A stretch of DNA of 48,377 nt from JACKAN01 sp964502735 (GTDB taxonomy: Bacteria > Bdellovibrionota > Bdellovibrionia > Bdellovibrionales > UBA1609). A program made the translations under genes and the position numbers. This document shows positions 1 through 9,569 of the stretch, piece after piece; the stretch's first letter is position 1; every line of letters begins with the position of its first letter. The stretch covers positions 1-48,377 of the forward strand of contig CAZCYD010000017.1 in NCBI GenBank assembly GCA_964502735.1, written 5' to 3'. The notes under the pieces were generated by a model, which was not told where the DNA came from, did not search any database, and saw only the letters and a list, made by a program, of their open reading frames with translations.

Positions 1-70
1 TAATGAAGAATTTAACTCTCCGCTCCTTGGTGTCGTTTATTTATGGATCAATACGTTTCTAAGAAGAATT

Positions 71-1795
71 CTACATCTCGTCAGGGCACTCAATATTCAG
101 AACCGACATACCCTCAATCAAAACTCTCTCAGTAACTTTAACCAACAGAGCACGACTTGAGGATAGCGCCTCATTTTGATCCAGAACTCTGCAACTGTGA
201 TAAAAATGGTTAAATAATTTGCAGATTTCCAATAAATAATTGGCAACTAAGTGCGGTTTAAAAACTCTGAACGCTGAACGCAAGATCTCATCGTAATTCA
301 AGAGCTTAACAATGAGTTCCCTCTCAAAACTTTCCGTTAGAGGAACGGGAAAAGCGCTTGGCAGTTCTTTTCCAAATTTTTTTAACAAACTTTTGCATCT
401 AACTCCGACATATTGGACATAGGGGCCACTATCACCTTCAAAACTGACGGCCCTGTCCCAGTCAAAATCTACATTCTTAACTCTATCATTTAGTAGATCA
501 TTAAAAATAACAGCTCCAATCCCAACCTGCTCTGCAACCTTATTTTTATCTTTTAAGTTCGGATTTTTTTGCTCAATAAGTTCAGAGATAAGCTGCACAG
601 CTTTATCAAGAACATCTTCTAAGTGGATCACATTCCCTTTGCGAGTCGACATTCTTCCAATATCTTTAAACCTGTACATCCCAAAGCTGATATGATGACA
701 GCTGTCCGCCCAATCGAACCCCATCCTTCTTAACACCTCAAAAACCTGCTGGAAGTGCAGAGTTTGGTCCTGCCCAACAACATAAAGATTTAGATCCGCC
801 TTGAGTTCGTTCCTTCTATAAATTGCGCTCGCTATATCACGCGTAGCATATAGGGATGCGCCATCTGCTTTCCGAATTAGGCAAGGTGGCTTGTCACCTT
901 CTAACTCGACTACCATTGCTCCTTGACTCTCTACAAGAAGCCCTTTTCCTTCTAGCATTTTCTCAACAGGCTTCAACCTGTTGTTATAAAAAGACTCTCC
1001 AACTACTAGGTCATGTTTAACGTTAAGTCTGTCCCACAACCGACTGTAATCACTCAGAGACAGTTCCACAATTTTTTTCCAAATTCGAGTTACCTGAGCA
1101 TCCCCGTCTTCTAATCTTTTAAAGTACTCTGCCCCATGGGACTCTAAATCTGGGTTTTTCTCGGCCTCTTCATGGAATCTTACGTATAGGGCTGTTAAGA
1201 CCTTTAGAGGCTCCGCCTCTAAAGCTTCTTCGCTACTCCAATTGTCTATGGCCCATGCTAATTTACCAAACTGAGTGCCCCAGTCTCCCAGATGGTTCAA
1301 CCCAATCACTTCATAGGACTGAGTCTTGGCCAAGTTGTATATAGCCTGACCAATCACCGTAGCTCTGAGGTGCCCAATACTCATTTTTTTTGCAACATTT
1401 GGCGATGAAAAATCAATAACTAAACGCTGACCTTGGCCCAAATTTGAATACCCAAATTTTGAACTCTGAAGCGCACGAAGAAGTTCTCGCTCCAATTCTT
1501 TCCACTGAATTTTAAAATTCACAAAGCCATGAACAAAACTGACAGATTCAATTTCTGGCCATTTTTCAGCTGAGATTTTGTCAGAGATTTCCTGAGCTAT
1601 TTCTTGAGGAGATCTTTTTAGCCTCTTCGCCAATGCGAACGAGGGAAAAGAAAGATCCCCGTGTTGTAAATTCTTCGGAATTTCCAAGGCGTTAACAACA
1701 ACATCCTTTTCAACATCCAAAACATGAGCTAACCGACCTGCTATTTTTTCTTTTATTTCTGTCAACATAATTTTACAAAAAAATGAATCAAACAA
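71..1795 (-). CDS. argS: Arginyl-tRNA synthetase
   Basis: Charges tRNA-Arg with arginine in the cytoplasm (class I aminoacyl-tRNA synthetase). The HIGH-type motif is SIGHLR at about residues 139-144, and the KMSKS-type loop is the variant MSTRKGN near residue 380, as in many ArgRS. The C-terminal third matches the DALR anticodon-binding domain, and the length of 574 aa is normal. The listed start is a TTG with AAGGG five bases upstream. An ATG at 1768 begins the more typical N-terminus (MLTEIKEK) but has no clear ribosome site, so the first nine residues are uncertain. It is divergent from the HU gene. Confidence 0.96.
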   Translation of the reverse strand: MFDSFFCKIMLTEIKEKIAGRLAHVLDVEKDVVVNALEIPKNLQHGDLSFPSFALAKRLKRSPQEIAQEISDKISAEKWPEIESVSFVHGFVNFKIQWKELERELLRALQSSKFGYSNLGQGQRLVIDFSSPNVAKKMSIGHLRATVIGQAIYNLAKTQSYEVIGLNHLGDWGTQFGKLAWAIDNWSSEEALEAEPLKVLTALYVRFHEEAEKNPDLESHGAEYFKRLEDGDAQVTRIWKKIVELSLSDYSRLWDRLNVKHDLVVGESFYNNRLKPVEKMLEGKGLLVESQGAMVVELEGDKPPCLIRKADGASLYATRDIASAIYRRNELKADLNLYVVGQDQTLHFQQVFEVLRRMGFDWADSCHHISFGMYRFKDIGRMSTRKGNVIHLEDVLDKAVQLISELIEQKNPNLKDKNKVAEQVGIGAVIFNDLLNDRVKNVDFDWDRAVSFEGDSGPYVQYVGVRCKSLLKKFGKELPSAFPVPLTESFERELIVKLLNYDEILRSAFRVFKPHLVANYLLEICKLFNHFYHSCRVLDQNEALSSSRALLVKVTERVLIEGMSVLNIECPDEM

Positions 1796-1800
1796 ATATA

Positions 1801-1815
1801 CCCTTGACCCAAGGG
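1801..1815. promoter_or_regulatory. Small palindrome in the argS/HU divergent intergenic region
   Basis: CCCTTG-ACC-CAAGGG is a perfect 6-bp inverted repeat in the 91-bp gap between the divergent argS and HU genes. It could be an operator, but its left half also supplies the AAGGG that may serve as the argS ribosome site on the minus strand. No regulator is known; function is inference. Confidence 0.25.
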
Positions 1816-1886
1816 CGAATCCTAACTAGTTTACCCAGTCTACATTAATCCCTAACATATGGCTACTAAACAAAGGAGAATGCAGC

Positions 1887-2180
1887 GTGAATAAAGCTCA
1901 GTTTGTCGAAAAAATTGCAAAAACAACCAACTTTTCAAAAACACAAACTGAACTGATTCTCGACACTGCCTTTGAAATAATACAAAAAAGCGTGTCCAAG
2001 GGAGAAGAAGTCAAGTTCGTCGGATTTGGAACCTTTGACCGCTCAGAAAGAAAGTCACGCAATGGCAGAAATCCAAAAACAGGAAGCCAAATAACCATAC
2101 CCGCCTCACGAGTTCCTCGATTTCGCCCAGGAAAAGAGTTTAAGACTCTCGTCAACAAGATAAAATCACCAAAGACTTAA
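1887..2180 (+). CDS. HU/IHF-family DNA-binding protein
   Basis: Small nucleoid-associated protein that bends DNA as a dimer. The 97-aa sequence has the full HU fold: an N-terminal helical pair (KAQFVEKIAKTTNFSKTQTE), the core VKFVGFGTF and the beta-arm with RNGRNPKTG and a proline (ITIPASRVPRFRPGK). The start is GTG, with AAAGGAG at 1872-1878; the nearby ATG at 1880 runs into a stop after four codons. The 3' end overlaps the convergent GYF-domain gene by 15 bp. HU and IHF subunits cannot be separated safely from this sequence. Confidence 0.95.
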   Translation: MNKAQFVEKIAKTTNFSKTQTELILDTAFEIIQKSVSKGEEVKFVGFGTFDRSERKSRNGRNPKTGSQITIPASRVPRFRPGKEFKTLVNKIKSPKT

Positions 2181-4151
2181 CTCTGCGACTTCTAATTCAG
2201 CTGCGTGTATTCGTTTTTTAAAACTAAGGTAATCAAAACCCAAAGGATCTGAGTCTAAGCCTAGCATCTCCTTTTCCATTTCTAATACCTTTAGCCAAAT
2301 CAGGGGATAAACTAAGCCTCCCTCTACTTTATCATTCACTTGCCTGAGATAACTGGAGCGACTTTGAGACACCCTCGTTTTTAGATTCTTATAAGCCTTG
2401 CTCCACCGGCTTCGCCCCTGAGAGGCCAGAGGTGTTAAACTCTGAAGCTGGAGAGCGTAGTCACTTAACTGATTAACAGCTGCATACAACGATCTTTTTT
2501 CCTTTTGATGCCAGATCGCCACTTGCTTTTTGTTAAGATTCAGATCCTTTTCGAAAGATTTTTTATTTTCATAGTTGTTGAGCCTCAATTTTTTACTCAG
2601 ATCTCCCACCCTGGCTTCAACATTGAGTATCCCTACAGGAACGTTAATCCTTAATAAATTAATACGATTTGAGGCTCCACCATTAATTACATCTTTATAA
2701 TAATAGCCACCTTTACCTAAAACATCCTTAACATCTGCCCAAATTTTAACCTCAACACTGTAGTCGGAAGAGGCATCAGTTTTAAAAATTAAATCCAGCT
2801 GACCTTCACGCTTATCTAAAAATATATCTAACCGGGATGGTGGCTTTTGAGACTTCAAAGTCTCTGCTTTTTCCTCATGACGCAAAGGCTTCTTAATCCC
2901 ACCACTATTCATCTCAGCCAGAATTTCACGATCGGACAGTTCCTTTGTATTTTCTCTGTCTAAAGACTTTTTAGCTTCTACATCTGTTAGCCCTCTCTTC
3001 TTTTGATCACTATAAGAGGAAAGGATCAATATGATTGCGAATGTAAAAATAGTAAAAAACAAGGCGAAGAGCCTTAACAGGCTCCCTCTAGGAAAAATAG
3101 CGTCGATTTCGTTAACAATTTTTTGCAGTACCCCTTGGCGATTATATTTTTTTTCAGGGGAAAATTTTTCAATATAATTTACCAACTGCTGCTGCCTGCT
3201 CTTATCCTCCTCATGACTACTCTCAACAGCTTCGTCAATCGCATCGCCAACGATTTTTTCTTTTTTAAAGTAACCCCTTTCCCTAAGTTCTTTTTTTAAA
3301 GGCAGCTGATTTGTGAGATCCTCAACACTCTTAGATAAAAACTTGGCTTTCTCAAACTTTGTCAGATCTTCTCCTGAACGGCTCTCTCCAAAAACTTTAT
3401 TTAGGAGATCCTCAAGCTCCCTTCGTTTCTCAAGAAGCTCCTTGCGGTTAAAAGCTGTTTCCTTCTTGACTTCAATCTTAACCCCTTCATCCTTTTCATC
3501 CTTAACAGATTCACTTTCGGCAGACTCAAACTTCTTAAAATTCTCTCTATCGTTATTTTTTTTAGTTTTATCCTCATTCTCCACGTCTAAATTTTTAATA
3601 TCCTTTTTTGAAGTCAGCGCAGATAAACTCCGAGTTAGCGTTTGCGTGATCTCGCGGACCTGTTTAGCATCTTTTATTTTAACATTTTTTAGCAGATCTG
3701 CTGCTGACTCACTGTAAATTTCTTTTTCATTAGCGATTTTAACATCCTTAGATTCATCAAGAGAAGTCTCGGCGCTCTTAGATTGAAACTCCTTGATGTT
3801 TTTTATCTGGTACCAATCGGACATCCCTTCCTTCCAGATAAAATCTTCAAAGCCAATTTCTCCTTTAGCCAACCGATCTTGCACCAACTCAGAACTCAAT
3901 GGTCCTATTTTCTTATCTTCTGCACCTGTCCTAATATAAACAATCCAGTGACTGACCTTGAGACTTTCATTTTTGATTTGACTCATAAAAGAAAACTCAG
4001 CCCATTCCTTAAGAGGACGCCACTCTTTTTCTCCCGTTTTAAAAACAAGATCCATTGCTCCGATCTCTTCCTTCTCGACAAGTGAAACCATATCCTCAAA
4101 ACTGAAAGGACCAATGCTCTTACCGTTTTTCGCGTGATACCAATCACTCAC
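2166..4151 (-). CDS. Membrane protein with two N-terminal GYF_2 domains
   Basis: 661-aa protein of unknown role. Two GYF_2-type modules lie at about residues 1-55 (WYHAKNGKSIGPFSFEDM) and 66-125 (KIGPLSSELVQDRLAKGEI ending in WYQIKN). A long charged, probably disordered or coiled segment follows (about 130-350, rich in Lys and Glu), then one membrane span near 357-380 and a C-terminal domain of about 280 residues that I do not recognise. GYF_2 modules usually bind proline-rich peptides. The GTG start overlaps the stop of the upstream ChaN-like gene as GTGA, so the two are likely translationally coupled. With the N-terminal domains before a single span, they are probably cytoplasmic. Confidence 0.85.
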   Translation of the reverse strand: MSDWYHAKNGKSIGPFSFEDMVSLVEKEEIGAMDLVFKTGEKEWRPLKEWAEFSFMSQIKNESLKVSHWIVYIRTGAEDKKIGPLSSELVQDRLAKGEIGFEDFIWKEGMSDWYQIKNIKEFQSKSAETSLDESKDVKIANEKEIYSESAADLLKNVKIKDAKQVREITQTLTRSLSALTSKKDIKNLDVENEDKTKKNNDRENFKKFESAESESVKDEKDEGVKIEVKKETAFNRKELLEKRRELEDLLNKVFGESRSGEDLTKFEKAKFLSKSVEDLTNQLPLKKELRERGYFKKEKIVGDAIDEAVESSHEEDKSRQQQLVNYIEKFSPEKKYNRQGVLQKIVNEIDAIFPRGSLLRLFALFFTIFTFAIILILSSYSDQKKRGLTDVEAKKSLDRENTKELSDREILAEMNSGGIKKPLRHEEKAETLKSQKPPSRLDIFLDKREGQLDLIFKTDASSDYSVEVKIWADVKDVLGKGGYYYKDVINGGASNRINLLRINVPVGILNVEARVGDLSKKLRLNNYENKKSFEKDLNLNKKQVAIWHQKEKRSLYAAVNQLSDYALQLQSLTPLASQGRSRWSKAYKNLKTRVSQSRSSYLRQVNDKVEGGLVYPLIWLKVLEMEKEMLGLDSDPLGFDYLSFKKRIHAAELEVAELSLW

Positions 4152-5752
4152 GACGTCTTCCTCGATTCAATAAATAAATTGTGGGCCTCAAATTTTTTAA
4201 CTGCAAAATAATAAAAATTTTCAAAATCAGATGTTCCCAGCTTTTTTGCCAAAAGACTTCTAACTTCCTTTTTTGTTAATCTACCAGAATGGTAAGATTT
4301 GTAAATTTTCTCACCAAGAATAGAACCCAAAATTTTTGCAGCTTCAATATAAGCTACAGGATCGCGAGATTTATACTTTGTTTTTTTTCTTCTTCCACTC
4401 CGAATGTAAATCCACTCATCTGTCTTTTGATCCAAGACAAGAGAAAGAGCTTGCCGTCCAAAGCTTTTTGTTTCTGGCTGAGTGAGACGACTCTTAATAA
4501 TCATAAGATTGTCAGCTTTCCTTTTGTGATTGATGAGTTTGCTAAGAAAAAAAGCCATGGCTTCTACCCATATCAATGTCAAAAACTCGTTTGGCATCCT
4601 CCAAAACTGCTGATTCAACCTAGCCTTTTTGGCATGAATAAAAAAAGCGGCCACATGCGCACAGTGATTGATAGAATATCGGGATAGGTAATAAAAATTA
4701 ATTTGTGGCAAAAAAAAGCTTCTCTCTCCCTCTATGAGTTTAAAAAAAGTGTTCCTTGTCCACAAATCCAATCTCAATGAGACTTTTTCTAGGACCTCGT
4801 AATTATCGCTAGTATAAACAGACAGATCATTGTAATTCACACCTTTGATTCCAAGATCTGAACACATTATTTTTGCAAACTTAACAATATAGTCGTGAAC
4901 TTCAAAGTCCTCCTCGTCAAGATTCGCATCGTGAGCTCCCTCAAGAAACATTAAGTAACTTTGCCACTTTACCCATGGAGGAGATGACATTACGCAATAA
5001 CTGTTTTGATTCTTCTTTAAAACATCTACATCCAACTCCCGACCCTGCCTAACAAGCTTGAAGTACAATCTTTCAGAGTTTTGAAAGACTTTTGCTATCT
5101 CTCGCCCCGAGCTTTTTAGATGTTTTTTTAACACCAAAGGCATATGATCTGCAGCCAGATGCAGGTCACCATAAATTACGTATATAGTTGCCTGTGGACT
5201 TTTAAGGGCCAGTCTACTAATCCTTTGAGCCGCAAAGTCATCCCGACAGATTAAACTCTTTTTTGTTCTGCGCTTGTAGAATTTGTTAATTCCATAGACC
5301 TTTATTCCTCGACTTTTCGCGAGAACCAATAAAGGGCGATAATGACTCCAAGGAAAGCTCCATCGCCGACTCCACTCCACCAGCTGCAATAGCCGCTCTT
5401 CAGAGATTTTATCCGACATAAACTTATCTAGATGACTTTGATCTCTAGCCTCAAAACATTCCAAAGCTAAAATCAAGGGTTTTTCTTGTGGCCAGTCCCT
5501 TATAATCCTTAGATGAGTTCTTTGGGCTTGCGAAAAGGCATGAAAATCCCCCCCCAATACAATTTTGAACTTGGCCAGCTCAACTTTCATAACCTCGTGG
5601 CTTGATTCCTTCCAGTTGCCTTTAAACTCCTGCGCATAACTCTTTGCATACTGATCCACTTGAAGATCCCTACCTAAAACAGATAGAATTTGACCTTTTA
5701 CCTGAATCAAAAGCTTTTTCCTGGACTGAATCCACATACTTTTATTTTTCAC
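4148..5752 (-). CDS. ChaN-like (haem-binding/TIKI superfamily) protein
   Basis: 534 aa. Residues about 60-220 match the ChaN/Cofac_haem_bdg fold: the opening strand GGDFHAFSQAQ, then LALECFEARDQSHLDKFMS, the WSFPWSHYRPLL segment and IYVIYGDLHLAADHMP. These correspond to the LGExH, LEM and GxxH signatures of the family. The remaining 300 residues are basic and unrecognised. There is no signal peptide or lipobox, unlike E. coli ChaN, so it is probably cytoplasmic. The start is GTG with AGGGG just upstream. It is first in a two-gene unit with the GYF-domain membrane protein (4-bp overlap). Whether it binds haem or is an enzyme cannot be told. Confidence 0.75.
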   Translation of the reverse strand: MKNKSMWIQSRKKLLIQVKGQILSVLGRDLQVDQYAKSYAQEFKGNWKESSHEVMKVELAKFKIVLGGDFHAFSQAQRTHLRIIRDWPQEKPLILALECFEARDQSHLDKFMSDKISEERLLQLVEWSRRWSFPWSHYRPLLVLAKSRGIKVYGINKFYKRRTKKSLICRDDFAAQRISRLALKSPQATIYVIYGDLHLAADHMPLVLKKHLKSSGREIAKVFQNSERLYFKLVRQGRELDVDVLKKNQNSYCVMSSPPWVKWQSYLMFLEGAHDANLDEEDFEVHDYIVKFAKIMCSDLGIKGVNYNDLSVYTSDNYEVLEKVSLRLDLWTRNTFFKLIEGERSFFLPQINFYYLSRYSINHCAHVAAFFIHAKKARLNQQFWRMPNEFLTLIWVEAMAFFLSKLINHKRKADNLMIIKSRLTQPETKSFGRQALSLVLDQKTDEWIYIRSGRRKKTKYKSRDPVAYIEAAKILGSILGEKIYKSYHSGRLTKKEVRSLLAKKLGTSDFENFYYFAVKKFEAHNLFIESRKTS

Positions 5753-5861
5753 ATTTCCCCTCTAAAAAAAATTATACTATAAAAGGTTGATTCGTATATG
5801 TTTTTTGATTTAGATTTAACATTATTTAAATGCACACCTAAATGCTAAAGCGGGAGCAGTC

Positions 5862-7046
5862 TTGACAAAATTAAAACTAGCCATTTTTACCACAATTACG
5901 GCCATTGCCTTTCATGCCTATCTCACCTGGACTTATTACCCATTAAAATTCGCCCGTTCATCGGGTGAGTCTCTGTGCAATATCAATTCCACATTCAATT
6001 GCGACGCTGTTGCCGCATCTTCATTTTCTAGTCTTTGGGGAATTCCTATGGCAGCATGGGGGCTCACAACCAACTTCATCTTCCTTTTCCTGCTAATCAT
6101 TATAGGTGCCCGCCTCACAGACGACAAAATCCGCGCAACCAGAAATGCGATTTATCTTGCCACATTTATAGCAGCAACTTCCTTAATTATGGGGACCATT
6201 TCTGCCTTCTTTTTAAAATCACTTTGTCTCTTCTGCATAGGTGCATACGTCTGCTCTTTCTTGTCCCTATATTTTATTTGGGACCCCAAAGCTTTTGAAG
6301 GAGGAAGTCTCAAAGGTGAATTTGCTGGCCTACTATCCTCAAATAAAACTTTTTTATTCTTACTTCTCTCTATTCCCGCCTTCAGCTTCCTAATCGATAG
6401 AGCCATGCTGAGCCAATATGGAGCAGATAAGCTTACCCAAATAGTAAACAGCTCTATTTCTGAGTGGAGTGAAAATAACGAGTACGATTTAGATGCAGAA
6501 CCCTCATTAGTGCTTGGCCCTAGTCGCAACGAAGCAAAAATGGTTATCAGTGAGTTTGCCGACTTCCTTTGTGGCCACTGCAAGTTTGCAGCTCCTACAC
6601 TCCACGCCTTTGCTCACTCTCACCCAGATGTGAGACTGGAGTTTTTTAGCTTTGCTCTAGATGGAGAATGTAACGAAGTTGTAAGTCAGGCCGTTGGGAC
6701 CCCCTGCACTCTCGCCAAAGTCAATTACTGCGGCGGAAAAACAAACAAGGGATGGGAAGTTCACGACGTCATCTTTGCCAACCAGAACAAACTTTATGAC
6801 ACTAGGACCTCATCAACAACCTTGGATCTGCTAAAGAACCTGACTTCAAAAATGAATCTGAATTGGGAAGATCTTCTCGCGTGCGTGAATGACGAAAACA
6901 CACTTGAAACCATCAAACGACAAGCCAAAGTCGGAGACGAATCCGGAGTAAAAGGAACCCCTACTGTATATGTTAATGGAAAAAAGCTACCTCGGGGACA
7001 ACTTTTACCAGTTCTGGAAGGGCTCTACAAACTGCTAACCAAGTGA
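5862..7046 (+). CDS. VKOR-DsbA fusion disulfide oxidoreductase
   Basis: Single-chain system for making disulfide bonds in periplasmic proteins. The N-terminal half is a VKOR quinone reductase with about five membrane spans. It has the loop cysteines C39 and C47 (SLCNINSTFNC) and the active-site CLFC at 122-125. The C-terminal half is a periplasmic thioredoxin/DsbA domain with CGHC at 237-240 and a cis-proline loop (VKGTPTVYVNG). Electrons would pass from substrate to CGHC, to the VKOR loop pair, to CLFC and then to quinone. The start is TTG with a GGGAG-type site at 5852-5856. It is divergent from the ChaN-like gene and monocistronic. Confidence 0.93.
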   Translation: MTKLKLAIFTTITAIAFHAYLTWTYYPLKFARSSGESLCNINSTFNCDAVAASSFSSLWGIPMAAWGLTTNFIFLFLLIIIGARLTDDKIRATRNAIYLATFIAATSLIMGTISAFFLKSLCLFCIGAYVCSFLSLYFIWDPKAFEGGSLKGEFAGLLSSNKTFLFLLLSIPAFSFLIDRAMLSQYGADKLTQIVNSSISEWSENNEYDLDAEPSLVLGPSRNEAKMVISEFADFLCGHCKFAAPTLHAFAHSHPDVRLEFFSFALDGECNEVVSQAVGTPCTLAKVNYCGGKTNKGWEVHDVIFANQNKLYDTRTSSTTLDLLKNLTSKMNLNWEDLLACVNDENTLETIKRQAKVGDESGVKGTPTVYVNGKKLPRGQLLPVLEGLYKLLTK

Positions 7047-7091
7047 GCAGCAAATTAATTTTTGCTTTCTATGCCTAATCTTGCTTTGACT

Positions 7092-7115
7092 TTAGAGTTC
7101 TAACTACAACTCTAA
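7092..7115. terminator. Possible bidirectional terminator between convergent genes
   Basis: TTAGAGTT and AACTCTAA form a perfect 8-bp stem with an 8-base loop in the 97-bp gap between two convergent genes. The T-run on the plus strand only begins about 20 bases later, so the match to a classic intrinsic terminator is weak. Confidence 0.3.
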
Positions 7116-7143
7116 TCAGGGCTCTGTTTGATCTTTTTTATTG

Positions 7144-7722
7144 CTAGAACAGATCAAAAATCCAGTTAATTAACTGATTCATTCTTTCGTCAAATACAAA
7201 CTCAAAGGAATGCCATATACCTGCTGCTGCAGACTTCATAAAGTAAAAGCCTACGACTAAGAAGACACTGTAAGCAATGGCCTTAATAACCAAAACTGTT
7301 GATCTCAAATCCTCGATTTTGGCATCCTTTTGAATGATCTCTATTTTATGCAGGTAGTGCTTGAGTTCTTCAAAATGTCCAAGCACAGTCTCAAGAACTT
7401 CCTTTTGTTTTGACATTGGCAAGGTATGAAGCCCTGGCATATCTCTTTTTGCACTTATAGCCTCGATGACATCCTTGCAATGGTGGATATACCGACCAGC
7501 ACGCTCTTTAAAAACAGGGTATTCCCTTTGCATATCGACATAGCGGTCCAATTCAGACTTTGCCATCTCATAATCGCTTTCACTAACATAGGATAGAATT
7601 GTGTGCTTAAGGCTATCAATTTTACCCGAGGCCCTAGACTCAAGAGTTTTCTGAAGCCGACTATCAAGAACCTGAGTTCTTGCCTTCTCAAATAATTCAT
7701 AGTCCTGTTTTTTTAAAGCCAT
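7144..7722 (-). CDS. Hypothetical protein with C-terminal membrane segment
   Basis: I do not recognise this family. The protein is about 192 aa, mainly helical and charged (KKQDYELFEKARTQVL and following). It ends in one clear hydrophobic span (VLVIKAIAYSVFLVVGFYFM) followed by about 30 residues, so it may be a tail-anchored-like or single-span inner-membrane protein. I chose the ATG at 7722 because the sequence before it looks non-helical and unlike a coding N-terminus. A GTG at 7779 preceded by GGAG at short spacing is an alternative. It is convergent with the VKOR-DsbA gene. Confidence 0.6.
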   Translation of the reverse strand: MALKKQDYELFEKARTQVLDSRLQKTLESRASGKIDSLKHTILSYVSESDYEMAKSELDRYVDMQREYPVFKERAGRYIHHCKDVIEAISAKRDMPGLHTLPMSKQKEVLETVLGHFEELKHYLHKIEIIQKDAKIEDLRSTVLVIKAIAYSVFLVVGFYFMKSAAAGIWHSFEFVFDERMNQLINWIFDLF

Positions 7723-7994
7723 ACAGAATAAAGTCGGTATTCTTTGCATTAAACTTAAAATTTCAACAAGAATGCACACGGACTCCGAATGACCTCACCG
7801 GCATTTATTTATGGGGTAATATGCCTCTTTTAATGATTCGCAGCGTTGACTCCTAAGTTGTATGACTTTTGACAAGTCTTGTAAAGTTTTGAGACACTAA
7901 GATGTGGCTAAACAAGGATGAACTTAGCCCACCCAGATTTGAGGACTTATGATAGCATTCAAAACCTCAACAACTGGACACGTGGAGGACAAAC

Positions 7995-9557
7995 ATGGAA
8001 AAAGGATCTTTTCTATCAAAAAATTTGCCTCAAAATACAGACCTTATTATGACACATGAACTACAAAATCTACCCTTAGAAGTTGCCAGATCGAAAGCGG
8101 TTGAAGCCCTCATCCAACAGAACGATGACCTTATGGCCAGACTCACCGTGAACACGAGAAGAATCTCCATCTTAGAAGAAGAGCTGAGTCAAACCCGACA
8201 AGACAAGGAAAATCTTCAAGCTCACTACGACAACCTAAAGGATCAGGTTCTAATTTTAAAACAAAAGACTCAGACTCTAGCCAACAGAAAAGATCACAAT
8301 GACAATCTCGTAAAAGCTCTGAAAGACAAAGCTATTAAGTTTGAAGAAAACCTTCGCATAAGTGAAATTCGCTATGCAGAACTCCACAGAAGCTTTGATG
8401 AAAAACAAGCTCAAATGCTAAAACGTGTAGATCAGCACGCAAGAAGAATAAAGCGCTATTTAAGCTATAGGGAACGAATCCAAAAGGCAGCTCAGTCTCT
8501 CCGAAAAAAATTTGAACAAGAACTTCATGATCTGCGCCAAAACAAGGCCATTTCTGAACACAACCTTAGTCAAGAGCTCAGAGACCTTAAACAAAGACTT
8601 AATGAAGAGCACGCAACTCTACAAGATCGCTTGGTAAAAGAGAAAATTGAAACCGAGAATCGGCTTACCGAGAAGATCAAAACTCTTCAAAGTGAAAATG
8701 CCCATCTTGACAAGCTCCTCAAGACCACTGAAATCTCCTTAAAAGATCTAAGAGAAAAGCTTGCAGAATCCACAGAGTACATTCAAACTTCAAGCAAAAC
8801 TCACGCAGAGGAATTGGCAAAGCTCAAGTCAGATCATGCTCTTTGGGTTCAAAAAATACAAAAAGACAATGAACTCGAACTTAAAGAATCAATGGAAAGC
8901 CATAAGGCTATTCAAGACAAACTAAAAAATGAGATTGAACGCCTACAAAGGGAGCACCAAAAACTCTTTGACAAATGCACAGAATTGGAACGTGTTTATG
9001 AGGACAATGTTGAGTTACAAAATAAGATTATATTTACAGAACGCAATAGAGATGAACAAAAAAGCAAGCTTCAAGATGAAATTGAAATGCTTCAAAGAAA
9101 TCTTTCTCATTATAGAGCTGACTCAAAAAGCAAGACTGCAGAGTTAGAAAGACTAAAGCTGTCTTATGTTGACAGTGAGAACTTAGTTCGGACCCTGAAA
9201 GAAGATAAATTAAAAATTGAGGACCAATTAGAAAGTACCCAATCTTTATGGAGAGACTCTCAAAACGAAATTGAAAAATTAAAGGAAAAAAACATGGCTC
9301 TACAAAAAATGAATCAGCAACTCAGCACAACCATCAACCAGAGCCGAAAAGAGCAACACCACATTAAAGAAAAATTTGACAATCTTAGTTTTCAAATGAG
9401 TCAAAAATTCAAAGAACTCAAACTCAATGCTGAAACCATAAGTTCGATAAGAGATATCGAACAAGGAAGCCTTCCATCCGACTTCACCCCGGAATTAGCT
9501 GGAAAAATTGAAACACTGATAGCAGAGATCCAGTCTGGCTTCACAAAAAAAATGTGA
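7995..9557 (+). CDS. Long coiled-coil protein
   Basis: 520-aa soluble protein. From about residue 40 to 480 it is almost continuous heptad-like, Glu/Lys/Leu/Gln-rich sequence, as in SMC-like or filament-forming scaffolds, with no membrane span, signal peptide or nucleotide-binding motif. A short non-coil N-terminus and a small acidic C-terminal tail flank the rod. The start is ATG with GGAGG at 7984-7988. It is convergent with the STAS gene 12 bp away. Coiled-coil composition makes homology calls unreliable. A structural or cell-pole role is possible, but nothing in the sequence names one. Confidence 0.8.
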   Translation: MEKGSFLSKNLPQNTDLIMTHELQNLPLEVARSKAVEALIQQNDDLMARLTVNTRRISILEEELSQTRQDKENLQAHYDNLKDQVLILKQKTQTLANRKDHNDNLVKALKDKAIKFEENLRISEIRYAELHRSFDEKQAQMLKRVDQHARRIKRYLSYRERIQKAAQSLRKKFEQELHDLRQNKAISEHNLSQELRDLKQRLNEEHATLQDRLVKEKIETENRLTEKIKTLQSENAHLDKLLKTTEISLKDLREKLAESTEYIQTSSKTHAEELAKLKSDHALWVQKIQKDNELELKESMESHKAIQDKLKNEIERLQREHQKLFDKCTELERVYEDNVELQNKIIFTERNRDEQKSKLQDEIEMLQRNLSHYRADSKSKTAELERLKLSYVDSENLVRTLKEDKLKIEDQLESTQSLWRDSQNEIEKLKEKNMALQKMNQQLSTTINQSRKEQHHIKEKFDNLSFQMSQKFKELKLNAETISSIRDIEQGSLPSDFTPELAGKIETLIAEIQSGFTKKM

Positions 9558-9569
9558 TGCGAGACTTCA

